Shown piece by piece: positions 1 to 7,597 of a DNA stretch of 38,039 nt. The stretch's first letter is position 1. Each line of letters starts with the position of its first letter. The translations under genes were made by a program, and so were the position numbers. The notes below the pieces were generated by a model. It made no database searches. It was not told where the DNA came from and saw only the letters and a program-made list of their open reading frames with translations. Origin of the DNA: Lewinella cohaerens DSM 23179 (GTDB lineage Bacteria; Bacteroidota; Bacteroidia; Chitinophagales; Saprospiraceae); assembly GCF_000379805.1 (NCBI RefSeq), contig NZ_KB903554.1, positions 211,037 through 249,075 of the forward strand. Reading direction: 5' to 3'.

Positions 1-1
1 T

Positions 2-475
2 ACCAATGTGATCCGACACTATGGCTTCGCAGTAAATGAAATGGGTTACGTTTTGGTCGGCCCTCAAGGAGATCAAGAAGATCTTCCATTTTTCCCATCA
101 CAATTTTGGCAGTTTGACCCTACGACTAGCCAATGGAACCGTCTTTCAGATTTTCCTGGTACAGGTCAGATACATTTTGCTGTTTCAACTGATCAAGAGC
201 GATATATCTATGTTGGGATGGGAGCCCAAAGTAATTTGCAACGGCAAATCTTAGAGGGAGATATGTGGCGGTATGATGTCATTGATCAAAAGTGGGAATT
301 TATTGGTTATGGCCCCAAAGGTGAATTAGAAGTAATTCCAAGTAGAAACGCAATTGAATTAGAAGGAACTGTCCTCTGTGCTCTTCGAGACGGAGAATCA
401 TCACCAAGCTCTACTCCTACGTCAAGTAGATATACCATGATGCTTATTGACCCTAGTAAAATTTGGACACGATAG
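2..475 (+). CDS. Kelch-repeat protein, C-terminal fragment (5' end outside window)
   Basis: The reading frame is open from base 2 and closes at the TAG at 473-475, so this is the tail of a gene that begins before the window; the GTG at position 8 is not a convincing start. Two blade-like repeats are visible, FWQFDPTTSQWNRLSDFPG and DMWRYDVIDQKWEFIGYGP, which fit the kelch pattern of a Y/F-D-x-x-x-x-x-W strand followed by a proline turn. Kelch repeats fold as beta-propellers and in Bacteroidota usually sit in exported or surface proteins. The end shows no type IX sorting domain. Function cannot be given from this fragment. Confidence 0.6.
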   Translation, partial: TNVIRHYGFAVNEMGYVLVGPQGDQEDLPFFPSQFWQFDPTTSQWNRLSDFPGTGQIHFAVSTDQERYIYVGMGAQSNLQRQILEGDMWRYDVIDQKWEFIGYGPKGELEVIPSRNAIELEGTVLCALRDGESSPSSTPTSSRYTMMLIDPSKIWTR

Positions 476-528
476 CACTATTGAGGTCCATTGTTCATGA
501 GTTGTGCATAACTTAATAGCCCCCTAGC

Positions 529-1539
529 CTACACATGCAATATCCGCCAAGTCATTTCCTTCAGTAATTCTCCTTCTGGTTTACCCGTTGCATTATAGCC
601 AACGCCTTTGCTTTTGAGGTCAAACTCACGTAGGATGTGGATGACCTCTTGTGCTTTGCTAAGTGGGTAATGACGAGCAGCACCTCGGTATTCTCTAAGA
701 AAGAAGCTGGAGCGCAAGCCTAATGTTTGCAAGATTTCCGGCTCTGCGGCGCGGGCAACAGAATGGAAGAGGTAAATTTTACTGAAGTAATTGTACAAAC
801 TACCAATAACCACCTGGATTGGATTCTTGCGCGGGTTGGCAATGAAATATTGCACCATCCTGTTGGCTTTGAGTACATTCCTAACCCCTAGTGCTTTTTG
901 AAACTCAAAAACGTTGTAGTCCTTACTGATGCCAATGTGTTGCTCGATTAGTTGCTGGGTCACTTCGGAATCAGGGGGAAGATTGAGCGCCAGTTTATCT
1001 AATTCGTTGACGACTTTAGATAAATCACTCCCCAGGTATTCTGCCAACAATTCCGCTGCTGCTGGCCCCGCCTTTAGCTTCTTGCTGCGTAAATAATCCG
1101 CTATCCAGTCGGGCACCTGATTATCGTAGAGAGGCTTGGCTTCGAATATGGTGGCGTTTGCTTTGACGGCCTTGCCAAACTTAGAATTGAAATTGTACTT
1201 TTTGTGCTTATGGCAGATGACCAATACTGTCGTCGGGCTGGGTTTCTCGACATAGCTCAAAAGGTCTTTAAGCGATTTCATCTCCTTGGCTTCCTTCACT
1301 ATTACCAGCTGGCGCTCGGCCATCATCGGGAAGCGGCGGGCAGCATCTACTACCTGCAAGTTGTCTGTATCCTTCCCATAAAGGATGGTTTGATTGAAGG
1401 CTTTTTCATGCTCAGCCAGTGCATGTTCTTCAATTGTATCTGCAATCAGGTCAATAAAGTAACTCTCCTGACCGTGCAGGAAATAGACAGGAGCGAATTG
1501 CTTCTTTTTGACGTCCGCTAAGATTTTTTGATAACTCAT
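529..1539 (-). CDS. holA: DNA polymerase III subunit delta (clamp-loader subunit)
   Basis: This 336-residue protein has the length and layout of HolA. The N-terminal part carries the PVYFLHGQESYFIDLIADTI signature, followed by the RRFPMMAERQLVIVKEAKEM segment typical of the family, a middle three-helix region (GPAAAELLAEYLGSDLSKVVNELDKL) and a C-terminal helical collar domain (KAQEVIHILREFDLKSKGVG). Delta opens the beta sliding clamp during clamp loading and, unlike its paralogues, needs no Walker A motif; none is seen. The ATG at 1537-1539 is the natural start. It is transcribed leftwards and stands alone, with the asparaginase-like gene upstream on the same strand after about 150 bases. Confidence 0.93.
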   Translation of the reverse strand: MSYQKILADVKKKQFAPVYFLHGQESYFIDLIADTIEEHALAEHEKAFNQTILYGKDTDNLQVVDAARRFPMMAERQLVIVKEAKEMKSLKDLLSYVEKPSPTTVLVICHKHKKYNFNSKFGKAVKANATIFEAKPLYDNQVPDWIADYLRSKKLKAGPAAAELLAEYLGSDLSKVVNELDKLALNLPPDSEVTQQLIEQHIGISKDYNVFEFQKALGVRNVLKANRMVQYFIANPRKNPIQVVIGSLYNYFSKIYLFHSVARAAEPEILQTLGLRSSFFLREYRGAARHYPLSKAQEVIHILREFDLKSKGVGYNATGKPEGELLKEMTWRILHV

Positions 1540-1688
1540 ACCTGTTATTGCGCAAAAAACAAGTTGAGCGTTCGCTTCGCGGCTACTTCGTGGTCTCTGA
1601 GGTTTTCCAAATAGCTGACACGCTTAAAATGAACCGCTTAGCCAGCTTTTTGAAAAACGAAGTCTCAACTTATTTTTGTGCTGTTTTC

Positions 1689-2180
1689 TTACTCTATTTC
1701 TTCGAAGAACCCGGTTTTCCTGTTTTTCCGCACCTTATCCCAATCAAAGTACCGGCCATTCATAACCACGTAAACCCCTGGTTGCAACATTTGGGCGAAA
1801 GCCAATGCACTCCCCAAGTTAAAGAATCCATCACTGGATGTACCAAAAGCGTAGGGAATCATGGCCCCAGTCAGCACAATGGTTTTATCAGCAACCCCTT
1901 GTTCTGCCAAATAGGTAGCTGTAGCAACCATTTTATCGGTCCCGTGGGTTAGCAATATATTTTTGCTTTTCGACCGGCGACAATTATGCAAGATAATACT
2001 TCGATCATCATCCGTCATTTCCAGGCTATCGACCATCATCAGGGTTTTCAGGTCGATATCAAGGGTGCAACGCCCGCGTTCAAACATACTGCTTAAATGC
2101 GTATCCTTGAAAAACAACTCGCCGGTAATCATATTGTACTCTTTATCAAAGGTACCTCCGGTTACAAAAATCTGGATCAT
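1689..2180 (-). CDS. Short asparaginase-domain protein (N-terminal domain only)
   Basis: The protein is 163 residues, about half the length of a normal type I/II L-asparaginase. It starts with IQIFVTGGTFDKEY, the first threonine motif of the asparaginase family, and contains LLTHGTDKMVATA, the second threonine-aspartate motif, then KTIVLTGAMIPYAFGTSSDG, where the usual lysine of the catalytic triad position is not obvious. The C-terminal half of asparaginases, needed for the usual dimer contacts, is absent and the frame ends cleanly at DWDKVRKNRKTGFFEEIE, so this looks like a genuine short family rather than a recent truncation. Substrate unknown; asparagine hydrolysis is possible but unproven. 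Confidence 0.75.
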   Translation of the reverse strand: MIQIFVTGGTFDKEYNMITGELFFKDTHLSSMFERGRCTLDIDLKTLMMVDSLEMTDDDRSIILHNCRRSKSKNILLTHGTDKMVATATYLAEQGVADKTIVLTGAMIPYAFGTSSDGFFNLGSALAFAQMLQPGVYVVMNGRYFDWDKVRKNRKTGFFEEIE

Positions 2181-2254
2181 TGGTTAGTTAAGTTGGCTAT
2201 TCGCGAAGGTAGTTTTTGTCGATAAGAAATAAAACTATTCCCTGTAGCCATTTC

Positions 2255-4306
2255 CTACTCTACTTTAAATAAGTCATCCGAGACCCCTTGGTTTACTTTT
2301 AAAGTAGTCACCTGAAAAATTAAAGATTCTTCTATAAAGCCACCTGTCATGATAATTTGATGTGGAAACTTTACGCCATTTGTAGTCCGATAATCTGAAA
2401 AATCCGTCACTATTCCATCTCCATCGATACCGCCTACTACACGTACAAGGTAGCCTGTTCTGGTATCATAATAATGGATAGACTGCCTTCCCGAAGTGCT
2501 GGTCACTTCAATAGAATGAACATTTTTCCTATTCAATACTTCACTGCCTGTAAGTTTGAGTTCGACACCTTCCTCTTGGTACCGTAGTTGCGGAAAAGTT
2601 ACCGCCAATGAACGACACATCTCCAAATCCTCTTCGGTTATTTCTTTTGGCGTATTTGTTCTTAGAATACGAGCATTGTTTCCATCAAAAACAATCTTTG
2701 CGAATTCAAGGTCACCGATGTGGAATTCTCCAAAAAACATCTCATCATTTTTCTTAGCACGTGTCATGATCATTGTTTCCGCCTGGAGTTTAGCTTCCGC
2801 CTCCATTTGAAAATCAGTAACCGCTGCCAGACGCTCCCGCCCACCTATAGCTGATAAATATTTCTCTATGACTCCTTCTGCTGTAACATTTTCTGTGATA
2901 GATGTCATTTCTACCATTTCAAGCTCAGCTCCTTCTTTGTTGTAGTAATGCACCTTACCATCGCCCGCAAACCGTGCAAGCGAAGGAGCAATAACTTGAT
3001 CTCCGGCTACAATAATGTGAGCTCGTCCAGGTAAAAGATATTCCCGCGCAACTTCCAGTATTCCGGCTGATGTAATATTATTTATCCGTTGAAAATAATC
3101 ATTATAATAATTGCGGGGCAACTTGAATCGAACAATAGAAAGTGCTCTTCCTGCTTTGCCATCTTGATGGAATAAAACTTCCTGATTTTTCCTAGATTGG
3201 CTAATCAAGGATGCTTTGGCATTAGCCAGTGCTTCTTTAGTAACAAGTTGATTTCTAAAGACGGAGAGTACATCTAAAATATCCTTTATTGCGTCCTCTG
3301 CCATTTCATGAGGAAGAACTCCCGGAGCTACCTTCAAAAACCCCAGATGCTGATCAGGAATGACCGTTACGATATCATCATACTCATTCCAGCTTTTTTC
3401 AGCTAATCTAGCTTCCACAAGTTGCTCTAAAACTTCTACCTTAAGTACATCTTCAGAACTGGGCCGTAATGGGATTGCATAGCCAACTTCAATGCTAATA
3501 TCCTTGGCAGAAGGAACATTAACAAAACTAAGCCTCGTACTTTCAGGCAAAGGCGCTGGATTGTAAAAAGCTGCAAACATTGCCCCCTGTCCACGCCAGT
3601 TTCCAAAATACTTCTCCGCTAAAAAGCGTACTTCTTTTGCTTCAATATTCCCGGCAATAACCAAGTAAGCAACAATGGGACGATAGTATTTCCTATGGAA
3701 ATTTTGACACGTTTCCTGTGTTACATTTGCCACGCTACTCTTCGATACCCTTTCTCCATAGGGATGATCTGCACCAAAAGATAATTGATTGAACAGATTA
3801 CTAGATTGGTCGATGATTGAATAATCTGCCCTATCTAAATCGCCTTTAAACTCTTCTTTTAGCATCTCCAAGGCTGGTTCCGGAAAGGTTGGATGCTGGA
3901 TAAGCTCTGCCAATAATGCCAAAACGGCCTCTTTATTTTCAGAGGGTGCCGATAATCGTAACGCTGTACTTCCCGAAGCCAAACTACAGTCCAATACCTT
4001 TAACAGAGAATCAATCTCTGACTTGGTGTGCATCTTTGTTCCCACAGGTAATAGCCGCTGAACAAGTTCGCCTACCCCTTTGTATTCCCCCTCTTTTACG
4101 AGTGGATAATCAAGCACTAAATCTGCCGAAAAACGATGGCTACTTGTATCGTTGAGCACAATAACCCGGAGGCCATTTTCTAGTTTAAAATCCGTAAAAT
4201 CAACAGCAGCAGAGGCTTGCTCCTGCCCCCACAGGGTGTTTCCGAGACAGCAAAGTAAAAAGAATAGAACGAAGCTTTTATATTGCATTTGTAAGCAGTT
4301 TCTCAT
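2255..4306 (-). CDS. M16 (insulinase)-fold protein, zinc site lost, with LolA-like C-terminal part
   Basis: About 683 residues with an N-terminal signal peptide (MQYKSFVLFFLLCCLGNTLWGQ), so exported. The first third follows the M16 fold: DFKLENGLRVIVLNDTSSHR, then GVGELVQRLLPVGT where active M16 peptidases have the HxxEH zinc motif (usually HFLEHMLFKGT). Both histidines and the glutamate are missing, so it should be catalytically inactive. The second M16 domain contains HPYGERVSKSSVANVTQETC and FHRKYYRPIVAYLVIAGNI. Residues after about 480 resemble a LolA/outer-membrane sorting domain (YYDTRTGYLVRVV, FSDYRTTNGVKFP). Inactive M16 proteins usually pair with an active partner, but none is adjacent. 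Start is uncertain: ATG at 4306 or 4288; the GTG at 4330 is less likely. Confidence 0.8.
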   Translation of the reverse strand: MRNCLQMQYKSFVLFFLLCCLGNTLWGQEQASAAVDFTDFKLENGLRVIVLNDTSSHRFSADLVLDYPLVKEGEYKGVGELVQRLLPVGTKMHTKSEIDSLLKVLDCSLASGSTALRLSAPSENKEAVLALLAELIQHPTFPEPALEMLKEEFKGDLDRADYSIIDQSSNLFNQLSFGADHPYGERVSKSSVANVTQETCQNFHRKYYRPIVAYLVIAGNIEAKEVRFLAEKYFGNWRGQGAMFAAFYNPAPLPESTRLSFVNVPSAKDISIEVGYAIPLRPSSEDVLKVEVLEQLVEARLAEKSWNEYDDIVTVIPDQHLGFLKVAPGVLPHEMAEDAIKDILDVLSVFRNQLVTKEALANAKASLISQSRKNQEVLFHQDGKAGRALSIVRFKLPRNYYNDYFQRINNITSAGILEVAREYLLPGRAHIIVAGDQVIAPSLARFAGDGKVHYYNKEGAELEMVEMTSITENVTAEGVIEKYLSAIGGRERLAAVTDFQMEAEAKLQAETMIMTRAKKNDEMFFGEFHIGDLEFAKIVFDGNNARILRTNTPKEITEEDLEMCRSLAVTFPQLRYQEEGVELKLTGSEVLNRKNVHSIEVTSTSGRQSIHYYDTRTGYLVRVVGGIDGDGIVTDFSDYRTTNGVKFPHQIIMTGGFIEESLIFQVTTLKVNQGVSDDLFKVE

Positions 4307-4520
4307 AGAAATTAATGAGCAGAAGGACACTCAAGCGCATTTACTCAATGACTTGTAAAGTCCCTTGGGTAAAGTTATGGAAATATGTTTTATTCCCGAA
4401 TACTTACTCTTTTCGCAGGAGTTGTTCGGCTTATATTTTGGAAACGTAATAAGGATAAAACATGAGGCATCCCGATGAGGATTACAATAAATTATAGATC
4501 ATCCTCCGAACCATGTAATG

Positions 4521-4570
4521 CCACTACACGCTATAAGTCCATGCTAACGCACAAGTCGGATAGCTAGTGG
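4521..4570. repeat. attC-like bulged hairpin after the gene at 4573-5160
   Basis: On the plus strand, CCACTA (4521-4526) pairs with TAGTGG (4565-4570) and GCTAT (4530-4534) pairs with ATAGC (4560-4564), leaving a three-base bulge CAC on the left arm only. The interior holds a small TGC-TAAC-GCA turn. The element lies directly after the stop codon of the minus-strand gene. A stepped stem with a one-sided bulge is the shape of integron attC sites, but the canonical RYYYAAC/GTTRRRY boxes are not evident. It could also be a simple transcription terminator or a dispersed repeat. Confidence 0.45.
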
Positions 4571-4572
4571 GA

Positions 4573-5160
4573 TTACAAAAAATCTTCTTCTTGAATGGCA
4601 AGAAACTCCTCTTTTGTTACATAATTCCAATTAACAGAATAATTGATATGATGGTCCTCTGATTTTTCAAATATTAACTTGGAACCATGGTCAGCTACTA
4701 GAGTAATAGTGAAGTTACTCATGATTTTTTCGAGGTAAATATTCTCAATCATTTCTAGATTTCTGTCATAGCTATTATCCATACCAACAAGTAACTTTCC
4801 ATCTTTCATATTCATCACTAAACAGAAAACGGTACTATCTGTAAAGAACTCATAAAATAGTCCTTTAGACTGTTCATTACCTTCAGGTTGAAAGACTAAA
4901 TAAGATTGACATGGCTCAAATTTCTGTTCTTCAAGACATAGACCTTCATCATATGTTGACTCCACCTCAAATGGCTTGGTATCCACTAATGTCAGATTAT
5001 GCCATAACTCCAAATCACAGTATTTTTCACCTATATTCAATTGAATAGTCGTACTATTTACCTGTCCAGAAAGTCTATTCCTGTCATAATGCCTTAAAAT
5101 AACTAGTGAAAGGATAAATAATATGACTGCAAGACTGCCAATTTGTATCAGTGTTCTCAT
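4573..5160 (-). CDS. Small membrane-anchored protein of unknown function
   Basis: This 195-residue protein is not recognised. Residues 1-24 (MRTLIQIGSLAVILFILSLV) form one hydrophobic segment followed by ILRHYDRNR, a single-pass anchor or uncleaved signal with the rest outside the cytoplasm. The remainder is acidic, rich in E and D, with beta-type sequence (QLNIGEKYCDLELWHNLTLV) and three cysteines. The gene is AT-rich relative to holA or pyrB. It is flanked by attC-like hairpins on both sides (4521-4570 and 5195-5248), which suggests it may belong to a mobile cassette-like unit. Start ATG at 5158-5160 is clear. Confidence 0.6.
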   Translation of the reverse strand: MRTLIQIGSLAVILFILSLVILRHYDRNRLSGQVNSTTIQLNIGEKYCDLELWHNLTLVDTKPFEVESTYDEGLCLEEQKFEPCQSYLVFQPEGNEQSKGLFYEFFTDSTVFCLVMNMKDGKLLVGMDNSYDRNLEMIENIYLEKIMSNFTITLVADHGSKLIFEKSEDHHINYSVNWNYVTKEEFLAIQEEDFL

Positions 5161-5194
5161 TTTCTAAAATTCCTTTGCAGCTCTATTTTCATTA

Positions 5195-5248
5195 AACACC
5201 TGGTCTCGGCTATGCGCAGTGTCCAGAAGGGCATTGCGTATAGGTGTT
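5195..5248. repeat. attC-like stepped hairpin between two small unknown genes
   Basis: Outer arms AACACCT (5195-5201) and AGGTGTT (5242-5248) are perfect complements. Inside, ATGCGCAGTGTCC (5212-5224) pairs with GGGCATTGCGTAT (5229-5241) through Watson-Crick pairs and G-T wobbles around an AGAA loop. The left arm carries a 10-base unpaired stretch (5202-5211) that the right arm lacks. This one-sided bulge and two-step stem resemble integron attC sites. It follows the stop of the gene at 5263-5814 and precedes the next gene's start, the position expected for attC. Strict attC consensus boxes are not met, so the assignment is tentative. Confidence 0.5.
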
Positions 5249-5258
5249 GTTGTAGCCA
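5249..5258. repeat. Inverted repeat, left copy (GTTGTAGCCA)
   Basis: GTTGTAGCCA here is the exact reverse complement of TGGCTACAAC at 5823-5832. The two copies bracket the gene at 5263-5814, lying 4 bases beyond its stop and 8 bases before its start. In integron cassettes, the bases at the cassette start are complementary to the first bases of its own attC, and this pair behaves in that way. A chance 10-bp match over this distance is possible but not likely. Confidence 0.5.
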
Positions 5259-5262
5259 GTTT

Positions 5263-5814
5263 TTATTCTTTTAAATATTCTAAATATCCATTTACGGCTT
5301 CTTCTATTTCTTTCTTAACCTCGTCATTTTCTATTTCTGGACAAGTTTCAGGGTGTAGAAGGCACTTTTGCCACATATCCTTAATCTCCATTAGGTCTTC
5401 CGTTGTAAATTCAAAAATCTGAGTATCCAATATAGCAATTGCACTCATTTTGCATTCATATGCTTGATAGAACATTATTTTAAATATGTCCGTCAAATAT
5501 TGTGAGCAGTCATGAGATTCTAAGGCAAAGACCATTGTCCCAGTATACCCTTTGTTTTCCTTTTTAAAAATCGCTTTTAATAATGGTTCTACTGCTCTGT
5601 TATCCCTAATCTCTTCGAGAGCAAGTGCAGCTCTATCTCTTATACTTGAGTCGCTTTGGTCTAATAGCGTTATCAAAAAGTCCGTGATTTCTTCACCTCC
5701 TAACTCACCAAGTCGTCTTGCGGATTCTTTCACAAGATTCCAATCACTTGAAAACATATTAGATTGTAATTTCTCAATCTCTTCCTTGTTCCTTTGATTT
5801 TTGATGGTCGTCAT
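5263..5814 (-). CDS. HEAT-repeat protein of unknown function
   Basis: The 183-residue protein has no signal peptide. Two or three HEAT-type helical repeats can be read: NLVKESARRLGELGGEEITD, then FLITLLDQSDSSIRDRAALA and LEEIRDNRAVEPLLKAIF, with the D/R positions usual for HEAT_2 repeats. The C-terminal half is acidic and helical (ENDEVKKEIEEAVNGYLEYL). HEAT repeats are protein-binding scaffolds; no catalytic motif is seen. The gene is AT-rich, bracketed by a 10-bp inverted repeat (5249-5258 and 5823-5832) and followed by a stepped attC-like hairpin, so it may be a gene cassette. HEAT-repeat fold is well supported; role unknown. Confidence 0.7.
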   Translation of the reverse strand: MTTIKNQRNKEEIEKLQSNMFSSDWNLVKESARRLGELGGEEITDFLITLLDQSDSSIRDRAALALEEIRDNRAVEPLLKAIFKKENKGYTGTMVFALESHDCSQYLTDIFKIMFYQAYECKMSAIAILDTQIFEFTTEDLMEIKDMWQKCLLHPETCPEIENDEVKKEIEEAVNGYLEYLKE

Positions 5815-5822
5815 TTTTTAAT

Positions 5823-5832
5823 TGGCTACAAC
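5823..5832. repeat. Inverted repeat, right copy (TGGCTACAAC)
   Basis: This is the partner of 5249-5258 and lies just upstream of the start codon of the minus-strand HEAT-repeat gene. The following stretch to 6050 has no gene that I can support; it holds only a weak hairpin (TCCTTC/GAAGGA near 5996-6020) downstream of pyrB, without a T-run. Confidence 0.5.
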
Positions 5833-6050
5833 TCGTTAATATGTGTTTACATTTGGCTATACCAGCTAAAGAGAATTGAAATCGCCTGACCTTAATGAGG
5901 TTTCTAACTTCTGCTCTTGTTGATTCAAATCCCCCATGACATACTTCGAAAAATCATGTTTTTTTGTAACGACAGTCACCAAAACCAGAAGGTCTTCCTT
6001 CCATTTTTAGATAGAAGGAGGAATTAAAAACGAAGAAAAAACGGAATTCT

Positions 6051-6983
6051 TTACCGCGTGGCTGCCAGCAAATAGAGGATAGCCATCCTCACCGCAACCC
6101 CATTCTCTACTTGTTGGAGAATGATACTGTGGTCAGAATCAGCCACTTCACTGGTGATTTCTACGCCGCGATTGATTGGGCCGGGGTGCATGATCACAAT
6201 AGGGTGGTCCAATTCATCGAGCAAAGCTTTGGTGACGCCAAAATGTTGGGCGTATTCGCGAAGTGATGGAAAGAATTTAAGCTCTTGCCGTTCCAGTTGG
6301 ATGCGGAGAATATTGGCTACGTCGCACCAATGCAGCGTGTCTCGAATATCATAAGAGACTTCTACGCCCAGGTCTTTAATGTATTTAGGAATCAAGGTTG
6401 GTGGGCCGCAAACTCGCACTTTAGCACCGATTTTCAACAAGCAGAAAATGTTGCTCAATGCTACCCGGGAGTGCAAAATATCGCCAATGATCGCTATCTT
6501 CTTTCCAGCTAGATCGCCCAATTGCTCCCGCATTGAGAAGGCATCTAAAAGCGCCTGTGTTGGATGCTCATGGGTACCATCACCCGCATTGACGATGTTT
6601 GCATTGATATGCTGAGAAAGAAAATGGTGAGCCCCTGGTGCAGGGTGCCGCATGACGACCATGTCGACCTTCATCGACAGGATATTGTTAACGGTATCCA
6701 GCAGGGTTTCCCCTTTTTTGACGGACGAGGAGGAAGCTGAGAAGTTCACCACATCCGCAGAAAGTCGTTTTTCTGCTAATTCAAAGGATATACGCGTTCT
6801 GGTAGAATTTTCAAAAAAGAGGTTGGCAACCGTAATATCCCGCAAGCTGGGCACCTTCTTAATCGGACGATTAATAACTTCTTTGAACTCTTCTGCCGTT
6901 TGAAAGATAAGCTCAATATCTGCTGCCGTGAGATATTTGATGCCCAGTACGTGCCGGGTACTCAATTGCTGAATCGTAGCCAT
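6051..6983 (-). CDS. pyrB: Aspartate carbamoyltransferase, catalytic chain
   Basis: This 310-residue enzyme joins carbamoyl phosphate and L-aspartate to give N-carbamoyl-aspartate, the committed step of pyrimidine synthesis. The carbamoyl-phosphate loop FFENSTRTRISFELAEKRL is intact, as are the K in SSVKKGET, the HPTQALLDAFSMREQLGDL motif, the RVALSNIFCLLKIGAKV Rossmann segment and the C-terminal MHPGPINRGVEI. Length is normal for the catalytic chain. Its ATG at 6981-6983 directly abuts the pyrR stop (6984-6986), so translation is probably coupled. No pyrI regulatory chain is present here, in keeping with PyrR-associated ATCases of other bacteria. Confidence 0.96.
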   Translation of the reverse strand: MATIQQLSTRHVLGIKYLTAADIELIFQTAEEFKEVINRPIKKVPSLRDITVANLFFENSTRTRISFELAEKRLSADVVNFSASSSSVKKGETLLDTVNNILSMKVDMVVMRHPAPGAHHFLSQHINANIVNAGDGTHEHPTQALLDAFSMREQLGDLAGKKIAIIGDILHSRVALSNIFCLLKIGAKVRVCGPPTLIPKYIKDLGVEVSYDIRDTLHWCDVANILRIQLERQELKFFPSLREYAQHFGVTKALLDELDHPIVIMHPGPINRGVEITSEVADSDHSIILQQVENGVAVRMAILYLLAATR

Positions 6984-7538
6984 TTAGTCCTCTGCCGGTT
7001 TTTGTGGAAAAAGTATAATTTGATCTTGTCCGTGATGCTTTTGATACTCTACACTTACGTAAGCATCATCGAGGGCATCTACCCGCATACCCACGAAATC
7101 GGGCTGAATTGGCAAGTGGCGATTAAACTGCCTATCGATCATCGACAATAAGGTTACCGAACGAGGGCGACCAAAATGATTAAGCGCCGTGAGTGCTGCC
7201 TGAATGGTTCGCCCTGTATAAAGGACATCGTCGATAAGAACAACTTCTTTTTCTTCTACCAGGAAAGGCATTTCGGTAGGGTTAGCTTTGAGTGGTTTCT
7301 CCCTTGTTCGAAAATCATCTCGATAAAAGGTAATATCCAGCTTGCCAAATTTAAGATCATCAATGCCAAGCAACTTCAACTCTTCGATGATCACTTCACC
7401 GAGCCATACGCCTCGATGCTGAACGCCTACCAAGCAGGCATTGGAGAAGTCATCATACCGTTCAATCAGTTGATGACACAAACGACGAATGGTGAGACCA
7501 AAACGTTCGCTATCCATTATTACACGACTGTTATCCAT
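6984..7538 (-). CDS. pyrR: PyrR bifunctional protein (pyrimidine regulator / uracil phosphoribosyltransferase)
   Basis: About 184 residues from the ATG at 7536-7538 (MDNSRVIMDSERFGL); the longer frame up to 7586 is unlikely because it runs through the promoter. The PRPP-binding motif VVLIDDVLYTGRTIQAALTA is intact, as are LVGVQHRGVWLGEVI and the C-terminal PDFVGMRVDALDDAYVSV. PyrR proteins bind UMP and pyr mRNA to control pyrimidine genes and can have UPRT activity. It is the first gene of the pyrR-pyrB operon. No attenuator is visible before it: the leader would be only a few bases long, so RNA-based control upstream of pyrR seems unlikely. The region is mirrored by the divergent gene at 7610. 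Confidence 0.93.
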   Translation of the reverse strand: MDNSRVIMDSERFGLTIRRLCHQLIERYDDFSNACLVGVQHRGVWLGEVIIEELKLLGIDDLKFGKLDITFYRDDFRTREKPLKANPTEMPFLVEEKEVVLIDDVLYTGRTIQAALTALNHFGRPRSVTLLSMIDRQFNRHLPIQPDFVGMRVDALDDAYVSVEYQKHHGQDQIILFPQKPAED

Positions 7539-7552
7539 GTTGGACAAAGGTA
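7527..7552 (-). promoter_or_regulatory. pyrR promoter and start region, left arm of mirrored pair
   Basis: Read on the minus strand, TACCTTTGT (7552-7544) is a perfect TAnnTTTG Bacteroidota -7 element, and ATGGATAACAGT (7538-7527) begins pyrR five bases later. With transcription starting about six bases after the TTTG, the mRNA would be leaderless or nearly so. The same two words occur on the plus strand at 7598-7606 and 7610-7621. Confidence 0.6.
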
Positions 7553-7597
7553 AGTCTATATCCGCAAATTCAATAGTTCTTCGCACAGAGAAATTAC

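Noticed and set aside
1548-1952. 134-residue plus-strand open frame between holA and the asparaginase-like gene
   Set aside because: It overlaps the asparaginase-like gene on the other strand and has no recognisable feature; the intergenic part is better read as the holA upstream region.
4521-5832. Canonical integron with attC sites
   Set aside because: The strict RYYYAAC and GTTRRRY boxes are not found and no integrase is in the window; I keep it as attC-like only.
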